Origin: CAWCKS01 sp963763485
GTDB taxonomy: Bacteria; Pseudomonadota; Alphaproteobacteria; Rhizobiales; Xanthobacteraceae
Assembly: GCA_963763485.1 (NCBI GenBank)
Contig: CAVXOW010000006.1
Coordinates: forward strand, 806,001 to 870,000
DNA: 64,000 nt
Reading direction: 5' to 3'
Part shown: one piece after another, positions 47,495 to 56,914 of the stretch
Numbering within the stretch: position 1 is the stretch's first letter
Layout: each line of letters begins with the position of its first letter
The notes under the pieces: model-generated
What the model was told of the DNA's origin: nothing
Seen by the model: the letters and a program-made list of their open reading frames with translations, nothing else
Database searches by the model: none
Position numbers and translations under genes: made by a program

Positions 47495-48653
47495 CGCGTG
47501 CCTCCCTGAGACTGCAGCGACGCGCCGCCCTGGGGCTGCGACGCCGCGGGCGCCGGCGCCGAAGGGGCTCGGCGCAATTCAGGCAACGGCAGATAAGGCA
47601 CGACGCCCGGCGCCGAGGCCCCCTGATCGACGATCACCTTGTCGGAGTTGGCGAAGATGCGCTCCATGGTCTCAAGATAAAGCCGCGCCCGCGTCACATC
47701 GGGCGCCTTCTTGTATTGCTCGTAAACCTGCAGAAAGCGCGACGTCTGACCTTTCGCCTCGGCTACCGTCTGCTGCCTGTAGCCGTCGGCGCCCTGGAGG
47801 ATTTGCGCGGCGCGGCCGCGCGCCTCCGGCACGACACGGTTGGCGTAGGTCTGCGCCCTCGTTTTGCAGCCGCTGCTGGTCGGCCTGCGCCGCCTGCACG
47901 TCGCGGAACGAGTCGATGACCTGCGCCGGCAGGTCGACCTTCTGCATCTGTACCTGCTGGACCAAAACTCCCGCGCCGTAGTCGTTCAGCGTCTTCTGCA
48001 TGAGGTCGTGAACCGCCTGTTCGGTCGCAGCGCGCGAGCCGGTCAGGATCGGTGCGATTTCGCCGCGCCCGATCACCTCGCGCATCGCGCTCTCGGCCAC
48101 CGCCTTCACCGTGCCTTCGGGATTTTGGATATTGAACAGATAGTCGCCGACTCCGTCGGGCTTGATCCGCCACAGCACGGTGAAATCGACGTCGACGATG
48201 TTCTCGTCGCCGGTCAGCATCAAACTCTCTTCCGGCACGTCGCGGATCGAGCCGCTGCGGCCCGCTTCCGAGAGACGCATGCCGATGCTCAGCGTGTTGA
48301 CGCGCAGCGCCTTCGGCAGCAGCACGGTCTCGATCGGGTACGGCAGGTGGTAGCTCAATCCGGGCTGCACGGTACGGACATGCTTGCCGAAGCGCAGCAC
48401 GACGCCGAGCTCATCCGGCCGCACGCGTGAAGAAGCCCCACAGCGCCCAGATCACGATCGCGGCAGCGATTACAAAAACGACGCCGGTGGTGCCGAAATT
48501 GCCGCCGGGCAGGAACGACTGCAGCCGGTCCTGGCCGCGGCGGATCAGGTCCTCGAGGTTGGGCGTCGGCCCGCCTGACGGCGATCCCGAGCCCCACGGC
48601 CCCCGCGGTCCTCCCGAGCCCCACGGGCCACCGCCCTGGTTCTTCCATGCCAT
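47491..48653 (-). CDS. hflK: FtsH-modulating protein HflK, two frameshifts
   Basis: Partner of HflC. Three frames join into one protein. N-terminus from 48653: Gly/Pro-rich start, LIRRGQDRLQSFLPGG and a TM (VVFVIAAAIVIWALWGFFT). Middle from about 48424: VRPDELGVVLRFGKHVRTVQPGLSYHLPYPIE ... SPFH domain to RLQNE. C-terminus from about 47857: AQTYANRVVPEARGRAAQILQGADGYRQQTVAEAKGQ to the end. Total 1163 bases is two over a multiple of three, which fits two single insertions: an extra base at 48425 and an extra C in the CCC run at 47856-47858. Repaired length about 386, normal. HflC next to it is intact, so sequence errors are likely. Confidence 0.9.
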
Positions 48654-48830
48654 TGGCTGGCCTCCTGTTTGCGCGGACTTATAGGCGAGGCCGCCCCCCC
48701 TTACAACGAGCCTCGGAACTAAGGAACGCCCAGGTACGAGTCACACTTGCCCCGTCAACTAGCTTGTGCAGCTGAACTCGTGTGTTCGAAGTTCGATTCG
48801 ATCGTCGCTGGCCACATATTCAGATTCATC

Positions 48831-49473
48831 ATGGCAGTTAGCCTTCGACTTCCGTCAATTACCTATGTCGTCGCACGAAGCGCGGACGACAACATTATTG
48901 GACGAAAAAATCAGCTCCCTTGGCACCTGCGCACTGATCTTCAACGTTTCAAGCGAATTACGATGGGCCACGTGATTGTTATGGGCCGCAATACGTTTGA
49001 CTTAATTGGCAAACCCCTGCCAGGACGCGTCAACATTGTCTTGTCGAGCAAGTAGTATCCGATCTTCGCAATGAATTCTGGAGTTTCAACCAAACGACAC
49101 TTTTGTGGGCGCGGCGCAGAGAAGATGCGCCGTTCTTGGCGGACGTCGTTACGCTGGCAAGGAAAAGGCCGAGTTCTTTGTTATTGGAGGCCAACAACTT
49201 TACACGCCTTTGAAGAGCCTTTAAAAGGTCCACTTGACGAAGTATTTACGAAGATGCCGGCAGAGCCGGACGACGCGCTATTCGCTTTCAAATCGATAAG
49301 CGACAATGGAAAGTACTCGAAACGCTAGAGGTGCCGGCTGGGCCAGACGATGATCTGCCCTCACGCTACTCCGTGATGGAGCGCAGAGCAAAAACCGTGC
49401 GTTACGTCGATTTGCAGACTACTATACCGACAGAGAAGCGAGAGATGAATGGGTCAGGAAAACTCCGACCTGA
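48831..49473 (+). pseudogene. Broken dihydrofolate reductase gene, AT-richer than its surroundings
   Basis: A dihydrofolate reductase in pieces. From ATG 48831 the frame reads SITYVVARSADDNIIGRKNQLPWHL, DLQRFKRITMGHVIVMGRNTFD and LPGRVNIVLSSK, then a TAG at 49053. The rest is spread over all three frames: NEFWSFNQTTLLWARRREDAPFLADVVTLARK (frame 2), AEFFVIGGQQLYT (frame 1, from 49168), FEEPLKGPLDEVFTKMPAEPDDALF (frame 3), KRQWKVLETLEVPAGPDDDLPSRYSVMERRAKTVRYV, and FADYYTDREARDEWVRKTPT up to a TGA at 49471. At least five breaks. Base use is clearly less GC-rich than the genes on both sides. It sits between hflK and thyA, where I would expect a normal folA on the other strand. Confidence 0.8.
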
Positions 49474-49560
49474 TCGCTCAAACTAGCCCCTCAGGACCGA
49501 TTAAAGCGCCTCACGACCAATATCATTTCGAGCTTGAAGAAAATCGACCGACGTAAAACG

Positions 49561-50355
49561 TCACACCGCGACCTCGGCCTTGATGTGCGGGTGCGGCTCG
49601 TAACCTTCCAGTTTGAAGTCTTCGTACTTGAAGGCGAAGATATCTTTGACCGCGGGATTGATGGTCATGACAGGCAGCGCGCGCGGCATCCGCGTCAGCT
49701 GCAGCCGTGCCTGCTCGAGATGGTTCGAATAGAGGTGCGCGTCGCCGAGCGTGTGCACGAAATCACCGGCTTTCAGGCCGGTAACCTGCGCCATCATCAT
49801 GGTCAGCAGCGCGTAGGACGCGATGTTGAAGGGCACGCCGAGAAACGTGTCGGCCGAGCGCTGGTAGAGCTGGCACGACAGCTTGCCCTTCGCGACATAG
49901 AACTGGAACAGACAATGGCACGGCGGCAGCGCCATCTTCTCGACGTCGGCCGGATTCCACGCGGTGACGATCAGCCGCCGCGAATCCGGATTGCGTCTGA
50001 TCATGTCGACCACATTGCTGATCTGGTCGATGCTGCGCCCATCCGGCGCCGGCCACGAGCGCCACTGCGCACCATAGACCGGGCCGAGATCGCCATTGGC
50101 ATCGGCCCACTCGTCCCAGATGGTGACGCCGTGATCGTGCAGATATTTGATGTTGGTGTCGCCGGCGAGGAACCACAGCAACTCGTGCACGATCGCCTTC
50201 AGCGGTAGCCGCTTGGTGGTGAGGAGTGGAAAGCCGGCCGACAGGTCGAAACGCATCTGGTGGCCGAACACCGACAGCGTACCCGTGCCGGTACGGTCGT
50301 GCTTTTCGGCGCCGTCGCTGAGAATGCGTTCGAGCAGGTCGTGATATTGATTCAT
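49561..50355 (-). CDS. thyA: Thymidylate synthase
   Basis: 264 residues, the short bacterial form. Makes dTMP from dUMP with methylene-tetrahydrofolate, leaving dihydrofolate that needs a reductase. Seen: RTGTGTLSVFGHQMRFDLSAGFPLLTTKRLP, the catalytic Cys in LPPCHCLFQFYV, QRSADTFLGVPFNIASYALL and the end EGYEPHPHIKAEVAV. The start MNQYHDLLERIL at 50355 matches the family; a longer open frame upstream is not used. Complete and intact. Its usual partner, folA, is only present here as a ruin on the other strand. Confidence 0.96.
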   Translation of the reverse strand: MNQYHDLLERILSDGAEKHDRTGTGTLSVFGHQMRFDLSAGFPLLTTKRLPLKAIVHELLWFLAGDTNIKYLHDHGVTIWDEWADANGDLGPVYGAQWRSWPAPDGRSIDQISNVVDMIRRNPDSRRLIVTAWNPADVEKMALPPCHCLFQFYVAKGKLSCQLYQRSADTFLGVPFNIASYALLTMMMAQVTGLKAGDFVHTLGDAHLYSNHLEQARLQLTRMPRALPVMTINPAVKDIFAFKYEDFKLEGYEPHPHIKAEVAV

Positions 50356-50466
50356 GGCATTGTCCGCTTGAAGCGACTCAGTCGCGGCAATCTCATCAGA
50401 AGATGGCGAACGGGCCGTTGCCCGGCAAGCCGTGCTGACCACCGGTTCCCGCTATCCACTTGGGAT

Positions 50467-52506
50467 TTAGCGGTTTTCTTCCATATTTAGCGGGGTTTTT
50501 GAGCACACAATGAATATCCGTCCCCGGAATATTCGTCGATGGATATGGGTATCATAATACCTAAATATGATATCCTGCCCAGCCGCGCTCAAGCCGGCGC
50601 GCGCCATGAAGCCGTCGAAATACGCGGCAAGCTGGCTGTATCCGTCGAGCGGCAGAACATGCGCAACGAACTGGTCCGGCCGCACGACCACGATACAGCC
50701 CCGGTCACGATCGATGCCGCGCATGGCGAAGATGTCGCTGCCGCTCCCGAGATCGGCGCAGAAGGCCTTTTCATAGTCGCGAAGTCCATACCGCCCCTTG
50801 CACGGCAGCAGCAGCGCCGGCAGCGCATTGATGGCAAGGTCATGATGACTTTGCTGAAACACCGCGCGGACGTCGATCACCGCGTCGATGTCCTCGCCCG
50901 GCGGCGTGTATTTCGTCACCGGCGACTCCCGTGCCTCAGAGAGAAAGTCGCACAGCGCGCGGATGCCGGAGTTTTCGGCGCCAGAGTCTCCCGCCCCGGC
51001 AAACGCAAAGATGCGGAAGCGGCCGTCCGCCTTCACGACGTGGCCAAGGTGAACCGGCTTGGCATCCGCCACGCGGATGGCCGGCGCGGAATGAAACCGC
51101 ATGCCGATCGGCAGCCCTTTGGCGAGATGCTGCCAGGTCGCCGCGCCGGTGATGAGCGACGAACGGTAGCGCGTTGCCGTGCCCGCGGTGTAGCGCCCGT
51201 GCGTGACAAAATATCTTTCGGTCTCAGCCGGGTCGAACCCTTTGTTCGACGCCAGCAAGGCGGCCCATTCGCGATCGAAGTCGATCAGTTCGCTCGCGAT
51301 CGCCTGACGTTCTGCCGAATAAGTATGCAGCAGCCGCGGCGAACTGCGCTGGCGGAGGACTGCAGCGAGCTTCCAGCCGAGGTTGAAGCCGTCCTGCATC
51401 GACACATTCATGCCCTGGCCCGCCTTGGGGCTGTGCGTATGGCAAGCGTCACCGGCGATGAACACCCGCGGCAGACGTGCCGCAACGTCAGCTTCGGGCA
51501 CGTCGTCGAACTTATCGCAGAGGCGCTGGCCGATCTCGTAGACCGACCACCACGGCACCTCTTTCACGTCGAGGGCATAGGGCACGAAAATGCGCCGCGC
51601 CGCCGCGATCAGATCATCGAGGGTGATGTGGCGGTCGGATACCCGCTCGTCGGAGCTGAGTTCGTCGAGCTCGATATAGAGGCGAAACAGATAGCCGCCT
51701 TCCCGCGGAATGATCAGCATGCTGCCGTGTTCGGCCGATCGTATCAGCGTCTTGAAGCGAATATCGGGGAAGTCGGTGACGGCGAGCACGTCCATCACGC
51801 CCCACGCGTGATTGGCGGAGTCGCCGTGCAGCGCGCGCCCGATGCACTTGCGTACGGCACTGCGCGCGCCGTCACAGCCGACCACATAGCGCGCCTGCAC
51901 GGTTTCGATCTGCCCCTGGTGGGCGCCGTCAAGCCGCTCGAGCCTGACCGTCACCGGCCAGGCGTTGCCGCCCGAGGCGGCGGTATCGGTCTGAAGATCG
52001 ATGAAGCGCCGCGAATAGTACGGCTCGATCGCCGCCGGCGACCTGCGCATGACGTCAAGGTAGAAGTCATGCACCCGGGCCTGGTTCAGGACGACATGCG
52101 GGAACTCCGACAGCCCGTCCTCGACATCCTGGACTCGTCCGCTGCGGACGATGCGCTCGCGCCTGTCGTCGTCAGGCTTCCAGAACGTGGTTTCGTTGAT
52201 CCAGCAGGCTTCCTTCAGCACGCGCTCGCTGAAGCCGTAAGCCTCGAACATTTCCATCGTGCGGCAGGCGACGCCGTCGGCCTGACCGCGCAACAGCCGG
52301 CCCTCCTTCTGCTCGACAATGCAGGTCTTGATGTCGGAAAAAGCGGACAGCTGCGCCGCCAGCGTCAAGCCGGCTGGTCCGCAACCGACGATCAGGACAT
52401 CGACTTGATCTGGCAAGGTGCCCGAGGCGCCCGAGGCCGGATAGCGCTGCGACCGGTCGAAAATTTCGGGGTCGCCGGGTTCGAACCCGTTGAGATGGAA
52501 TTGCAC
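50467..52506 (-). CDS. Flavin-dependent aromatic monooxygenase (phenol 2-monooxygenase-like)
   Basis: About 679 residues. FAD-dependent hydroxylation of an aromatic acid or phenol. Seen: DVLIVGCGPAGLTLAAQLS (FAD loop), DGVACRTMEMFEAYGFSERVL, the DG motif VGCDGARSAVRK, VFIAGDACHTHSPKAGQGMNVSMQDGFNLGWKLA, and the C-terminal thioredoxin-like dimer domain of the phenol hydroxylase group. The GTG at 52506 is preceded by GGGAGG and starts the family-like VQFHLNGFEPGDPEI. The last 35 residues (after LSAAGQ) look unlike the family and may be run-on past the natural end. Divergent from tctBA, which may import its substrate (inference). Related enzymes act on 3-hydroxybenzoate and phenol. Confidence 0.88.
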   Translation of the reverse strand: MQFHLNGFEPGDPEIFDRSQRYPASGASGTLPDQVDVLIVGCGPAGLTLAAQLSAFSDIKTCIVEQKEGRLLRGQADGVACRTMEMFEAYGFSERVLKEACWINETTFWKPDDDRRERIVRSGRVQDVEDGLSEFPHVVLNQARVHDFYLDVMRRSPAAIEPYYSRRFIDLQTDTAASGGNAWPVTVRLERLDGAHQGQIETVQARYVVGCDGARSAVRKCIGRALHGDSANHAWGVMDVLAVTDFPDIRFKTLIRSAEHGSMLIIPREGGYLFRLYIELDELSSDERVSDRHITLDDLIAAARRIFVPYALDVKEVPWWSVYEIGQRLCDKFDDVPEADVAARLPRVFIAGDACHTHSPKAGQGMNVSMQDGFNLGWKLAAVLRQRSSPRLLHTYSAERQAIASELIDFDREWAALLASNKGFDPAETERYFVTHGRYTAGTATRYRSSLITGAATWQHLAKGLPIGMRFHSAPAIRVADAKPVHLGHVVKADGRFRIFAFAGAGDSGAENSGIRALCDFLSEARESPVTKYTPPGEDIDAVIDVRAVFQQSHHDLAINALPALLLPCKGRYGLRDYEKAFCADLGSGSDIFAMRGIDRDRGCIVVVRPDQFVAHVLPLDGYSQLAAYFDGFMARAGLSAAGQDIIFRYYDTHIHRRIFRGRIFIVCSKTPLNMEENR

Positions 52507-52727
52507 GAGACCTCCCGTATCCAACTTTCTTGCGGGTTCTGACTTTGAGCAGCCGAGGCCACTCGTCTCAATTGTCTTCGTCTGGCTCGCAAGGACATCT
52601 CTGCTGCGCCGCAACATGGATGCGTGTGCCGCCGTCCGGACGTATCCTGCCACGACTGCGACGTTTTGGTCCGGACCGCGTCCGTCTGCGGCAACGATAT
52701 TGACCTGACCGGCGCGGACATATTCAG

Positions 52728-53228
52728 ATGGACGCAACAACAAACTGGGCGGAAACGAAACTCGTGGACCTTCTTTTCAGGATCAAGCGCGACTACTACG
52801 CCGGCGCCCTGATGGTGCTGATCGGCGCAGTTGCCATCAACGAAGGCCGCAACTACCAGCTCGGCACCTTGCAGAAGATGGGGCCGGGCTACTTCCCGAT
52901 CATGCTCGGCGCGCTCCTGATCCTGCTCGGGATCCTGATCGCGGGCACGGCGTCGACCGGCGGCAATGAGGAGCAGGAGGCCCTGCCCCACGCCGAGTGG
53001 CGCGGCTGGGCTTGCATCATTGCGGGACCGGCACTGTTCATCCTGTTTGGCAGATACCTTGGCTTGCTGCCGGCAACCTTCGTCTGCGTGTTCGTCGCCG
53101 CCCTCGGCGACCGCGACACGACGCTGAAGGGGGCTGCGATCCTGTCGGCCGGCGTGACCGTATTCGGGATCCTGCTGTTCTCTTATTTGTTGAAGGTCTC
53201 CATGCCGATCCTGAAGTGGGGCTTCTAG
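52728..53228 (+). CDS. Tripartite tricarboxylate transporter, small membrane subunit TctB
   Basis: 166 residues, four TM helices. Seen: RDYYAGALMVLIGAVAINEGRNYQLGTLQKMGPGYFPIMLGALLILLGILIA, the TctB signature. The small subunit of a proton- or sodium-driven secondary importer that relies on a periplasmic binding protein. Its stop is directly followed by the TctA start with no gap. Divergent from the flavin monooxygenase, about 220 bases away. Confidence 0.88.
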   Translation: MDATTNWAETKLVDLLFRIKRDYYAGALMVLIGAVAINEGRNYQLGTLQKMGPGYFPIMLGALLILLGILIAGTASTGGNEEQEALPHAEWRGWACIIAGPALFILFGRYLGLLPATFVCVFVAALGDRDTTLKGAAILSAGVTVFGILLFSYLLKVSMPILKWGF

Positions 53229-54782
53229 ATGATCGCACAGGCCTTAAGCGACCTCTGGTACGGCTTCGGCGTCGCGCTTGAGCCGCATAATTTGTTGTGG
53301 TGCTTTGTCGGCGTGCTGGTCGGCAACATGGTCGGCGTGCTGCCCGGCATGGGTCCGGTCGCCACCATCTCGATCCTGCTGCCGCTGACCTTCGGCATGA
53401 AGCCGGTGGCGGCGATCCTGATGCTGTCAGGCGTCTATTACGGCGCACAGTATGGCGGCGCGATCTGCTCGATCCTGCTGAACTTACCGTGTCATCCACC
53501 TCACGCGGTGACATGTCTCGACGGCTATCCGCTGACCAAGCAGGGCAAGGGCGGCACCGCGCTCGGCATTACCGTGATCGCCTCGTTTGTCGGCGCGTCG
53601 TGGGGCATCACCGAGATGATCTTCCTCGCGCCGATCCTGGTGCAGATCGCGCTGAAATTCGGACCGGCGGAAATCTGTTCGCTGATGCTGCTCGGGTTGC
53701 TCGCCGGCTCGACGCTGGCGCGCGGCTCGCCCCTCAAGGGCGTCACCATGACGGTGCTCGGCCTGGTGTTCGGCATCGTCGGATCCGACATCGAGACCGG
53801 CACGCCACGGCTGACCTTCGGGCTGCTGCAGCTCTATGATGGCGTCGAGATCGCGGCGCTTGCGCTCGGCCTGTTCGGCATCGCCGAGTTCATGAAGAGC
53901 GTGAACCAGAACGTCAAGTTCGACCGCGCCTATGCCAATGTCAGCGTGCGCGACATGTGGCCGAGCCGAGCCGACTTGAAGCGCTCGTTCTTCCCGATGA
54001 TCCGCGGCACCATGATCGGCAGCCTGTGCGCGCTGATCCCCGGTACCGGCCCGACCATCGCTTCATTTGTTTCTTATGCAACAGAGAAAAAAATCTCGCG
54101 CACGCCGGAAAAATTCGGCACCGGCATGATCGAGGGTGTCGCCTGTCCCGAAGCGTCCACGCACTCCTCGGTGCAAGGGGACTTCATCCCGACCATGAGC
54201 CTCGGCATCCCCGGCGACGTGGTGATGGCGCTGATCCTCGGCGCGCTGATGATCCAGGGCATCGTGCCCGGTCCGCAGCTGATCACCCAGCACCCCGACA
54301 TCTTCTGGGGCCTGATCGCGAGCTTCTGGGTCGGCAACATCCTGCTCGTGATGCTCAACGTGCCGATGATCGGGCTGTGGGTGAAGCTGCTCGCGGTGCC
54401 GTACAAGTATCTTTACCCCAGCGCACTGTTCTTCATCTGCATCGGCGTCTACGGCGTGAACAACGACCTGTTCCAGGTCGGGCTGACGCTGGTGATCGGG
54501 ATCTTCGGCTACATCCTGTTGCTGCTCGGCTTCCACCCGGCGCCGATCCTGCTCGGCTTCGTGCTCGGCCCGCGCTTTGAAGAAAACTTCCGCCGCGCCA
54601 TGCTGATCTCGCGCGGCGACCTCAAGGTCTTCGTCGACATTTGGAATCACCCGATCGCGACCGTGTTCGTCGGCCTGTCGGCGCTGCTGCTCCTGATCCA
54701 GGTCGTGCTGTGGTTGCGGCGCTCGAAGTTCGGCTTCAAGGTGCCGACCGTGCCCGCAACGCCGTCGGAGGCTGAAGGCTGA
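53229..54782 (+). CDS. Tripartite tricarboxylate transporter, large membrane subunit TctA
   Basis: 517 residues with about 11-12 TM helices. Seen: GNMVGVLPGMGPVATISILLPLTFGMKPVAAILMLSGVYYGAQYGGAI, YPLTKQGKGGTALGI, and the second conserved block PGTGPTIASFVSYATEKKISRTPEKFGTGMIEGVACPEA with the PTLTLGIPG-type loop (FIPTMSLGIPGDVVMALILGALMIQGI). It forms the transport channel. No TctC binding protein lies in the window; Bradyrhizobium-type genomes often hold many unlinked TctC genes. It starts right at the TctB stop, so the two are coupled. Confidence 0.92.
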   Translation: MIAQALSDLWYGFGVALEPHNLLWCFVGVLVGNMVGVLPGMGPVATISILLPLTFGMKPVAAILMLSGVYYGAQYGGAICSILLNLPCHPPHAVTCLDGYPLTKQGKGGTALGITVIASFVGASWGITEMIFLAPILVQIALKFGPAEICSLMLLGLLAGSTLARGSPLKGVTMTVLGLVFGIVGSDIETGTPRLTFGLLQLYDGVEIAALALGLFGIAEFMKSVNQNVKFDRAYANVSVRDMWPSRADLKRSFFPMIRGTMIGSLCALIPGTGPTIASFVSYATEKKISRTPEKFGTGMIEGVACPEASTHSSVQGDFIPTMSLGIPGDVVMALILGALMIQGIVPGPQLITQHPDIFWGLIASFWVGNILLVMLNVPMIGLWVKLLAVPYKYLYPSALFFICIGVYGVNNDLFQVGLTLVIGIFGYILLLLGFHPAPILLGFVLGPRFEENFRRAMLISRGDLKVFVDIWNHPIATVFVGLSALLLLIQVVLWLRRSKFGFKVPTVPATPSEAEG

Positions 54783-54804
54783 TCTTGTTCCTGCCCGCGT
54801 GACC

Positions 54805-54843
54805 TTGATCGTTTCAATCAACCACGTTGATCGTATCGATCAA
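54805..54843. promoter_or_regulatory. Tandem 17-bp palindromes before the cupin gene
   Basis: TTGATCG-TTT-CAATCAA (54805-54821, one arm mismatch) and TTGATCG-TAT-CGATCAA (54827-54843, perfect). The centres are 22 bp apart, about two helical turns, so dimers bound to both would face the same side of the DNA. They lie between the tctA stop and the cupin start, 55-90 bases before its ATG. The regulator is unknown; the symmetry suits a GntR- or Crp-type dimer. The spacing of the arms differs from the FNR/FixK box. Confidence 0.75.
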
Positions 54844-54897
54844 GGTTGACCAACGCGCTGTGTCCTCTCTTTGCTTGGTGCAGAGCGGAGGAATCGC

Positions 54898-55389
54898 ATG
54901 GGCAAGAAAATCAACATCGCCAGCCTGACGTCCGTTGTCGGAACAATGTATCCGCCGCCGTTCGACGAGCCCTGCCTGTCGCGCGAGCGAACACGGCTTG
55001 GCGACGCCGCCGGGCTCACGCAGTTCGGCGTCAACCTGCTGCGCTTGCCGCCGGGCGCCTGGTCAAGCCAGCGCCACTGGCACACCGAGACCGACGAGTT
55101 CGTTTATGTGCTGAGCGGTGAAGTTATGCTTCTCACCAATGACGGAGCGGAAATGCTGCGTGCTGGCGATGCCGCGGGCTTCAAGGCCAATGACCCGAAC
55201 GGCCATTGCCTGCAAAACCGGTCGTCGGCCGACGCGTTTGTGCTCGAGATCGGAACGCGGTCGGCAAACGATGCCGGTCATTATTCGGATGCCGACCTTT
55301 TCACGCCACCGGGCAACAAGCCTGCAATGTACACGCGCAAGGACGGGACGCCGTACACCGACCTCAAGCGTCGCGGCAAGAAGGTCTGA
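54898..55389 (+). CDS. Cupin-domain protein, copy 1
   Basis: 163 residues; the ATG at 54898 has GGAGG seven bases upstream. Single cupin fold: motif 1 QRHWHTETDEFVYVLSGEVMLL (His-x-His-x4-Glu type, with HWHTETDE supplying metal ligands) and motif 2 AGFKANDPNGHCLQNRS (His). The C-terminus is basic (YTDLKRRGKKV). Possibly an isomerase or a sensor of a small acid. It lies 115 bases after tctA with two palindromes before it. Its first 350 or so bases are near-identical to the copy at 58514, while the last third differs much more. Confidence 0.82.
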   Translation: MGKKINIASLTSVVGTMYPPPFDEPCLSRERTRLGDAAGLTQFGVNLLRLPPGAWSSQRHWHTETDEFVYVLSGEVMLLTNDGAEMLRAGDAAGFKANDPNGHCLQNRSSADAFVLEIGTRSANDAGHYSDADLFTPPGNKPAMYTRKDGTPYTDLKRRGKKV

Positions 55390-55573
55390 CCTTTGTCGTG
55401 GCGCACTGCGACCTAAAAACCGCAGCGAAGCAGCAGCGCGAGCCGGTCGTCGATCTCGTCTTGCGTAAGTTCTGGCTCCCGATCCGATGGGAGGGGGCGC
55501 AAACGGCTGGCAGCGATTCCGCGCCAGCGATTGAAGTAGTGCGCCAACGATTCCATGAGGGCGAGGACCTGTT

Positions 55574-56780
55574 TCATCTCGCGTTCGCGAGCGCTCCGGG
55601 CTGAAAATTACCCGTGTAGCCGGGTGCATCGCTGCGCCCCGCAAATACCCTCTGGCCAAATTTTGCGACCGTGGCATCCGCAAGCGTTAGTCCCAATCCT
55701 GGGGAATCGTTCAGGGTCAACCAGCCGTCGACGATCTCTGGCGGATTCTCAAACAGCTCGGCCTGCAGGGGATCACGCTCGGGATCGGTGAATGCTTCGA
55801 CGATGTAACCGGCCGGCGTCGAGGCAACCAGCGGCGCGTGGATGAAGCAATCGTGGTGCGGTGCCACCTGCACGTGGTTCAACTCGCACAGCGCAGCAAG
55901 CTTGCGGCCCTCCGTGAAGCCTCCGAACATCGTGCAATCGAATTGCATGAACTGGACGGCACGTTCCTCGAGCAGTGCCCGGCAACCGTAGCTCGTGGTT
56001 TCGCTCTCGCCGCCAGCAAGAGGGATACGCGTCCGCTGCGACAGCAGCTTCAACTCGCGACGATCGTCGAGCCAGCGCACGGGCTCTTCGAGCCAGCACG
56101 GCCGCAGCGGCTCCAGCAGCGTGACTGCTTCGGTTGCGGTCGCCAGGTCCCAGCCCCGATTGACGTCGATCATCAGGTCTCTGTCGCTGCCGATCACGTC
56201 TCGAACGACCTCGAGCCGCTTCATGTCCTCGGCAAGCGTGAGCCCGGCCGGCCTTGGCCTTGAAGCCGGTGTGACCTTGCGCCGTCAACATCTGTATTTC
56301 GTCGCGCAATTCGACGAGGTCCTTGCCGTCGCGATAATACGCGCATGTGACATAGCAGGGTACGCGATCGCGGTAGCCGCCGAACAGGCGATGCAATGGC
56401 AATCCCGCAACCTTGCCAATGATGTCCCAACAGGCGATGTCGACCGCCGCGGCGATGCGGACGAGTGCCTCCCGGCCCCAGCCTTTCTCGTGCGCCAGGC
56501 GCTGACAGGTCAGCGCCAGCAGCTTTTCATGCAGTCGTTCGGGAGCCAACGGATCCATATCGAGAACCTGCTCGGCCACGCCTCCGCGCAGGGCCTGGGT
56601 TACCGGCTCGGCAGATGCGTAGCTTGTCGCGAGACCGAATCCTTCGACCCCATCGTTGGTGCGCATGCGCACCAGAATTTCGTTCGCCTCCGCAACAGAG
56701 AAGTGGCTTACCCAGTGCGGGCGGCCGGTGGCGGGCACGCGAAGAACAAAGATTTCGAGGGCAACAATTCTGGTGGGCAT
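55574..56780 (-). CDS. Mandelate racemase/muconate lactonizing enzyme family, frameshifted
   Basis: Enolase-superfamily enzyme; abstracts the proton next to a carboxylate of an acid sugar or similar. First frame from 56780: RIVALEIFVLRVPATGRPHWV ... CWDIIGKVAGLPLHRLFGGYRDRVPCYVTCAYYRDG to GFKAKAG (the KxK base). Second frame: LTLAEDMKRLEVVRDVIGSDRDLMIDVNRGWD (metal Asp), LEEPVRWLDD (metal Glu), PLAGGESET (Glu) and HHDCFIHAPLVAS. Length 1207 is one over a multiple of three; an extra base near 56246 in a GGCC run explains it. Repaired length about 401. Divergent from the LysR gene, a common regulator-enzyme pair. Substrate unknown. Confidence 0.83.
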
Positions 56781-56914
56781 GTACGTCTCTCAAGTTTTCG
56801 ATCAGGATCGACCGTCTCAACTTCGATCCTCGAACGACGTCGACGGACGCACAATGCGGAAGGTGCTAAGCATGGGTCAGGCTCCGCCGAAGGCTCGGGA
56901 ATGGTGACTTGAAG

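Noticed and set aside
52470..52500. tRNA-like GGGTTCGAACCC segment
   Set aside because: It lies inside the start of the flavin monooxygenase gene and lacks the other arms of a tRNA.
54063..54821. 252-codon minus-strand frame under tctA
   Set aside because: Charged shadow frame; tctA is clearly coding on the plus strand.
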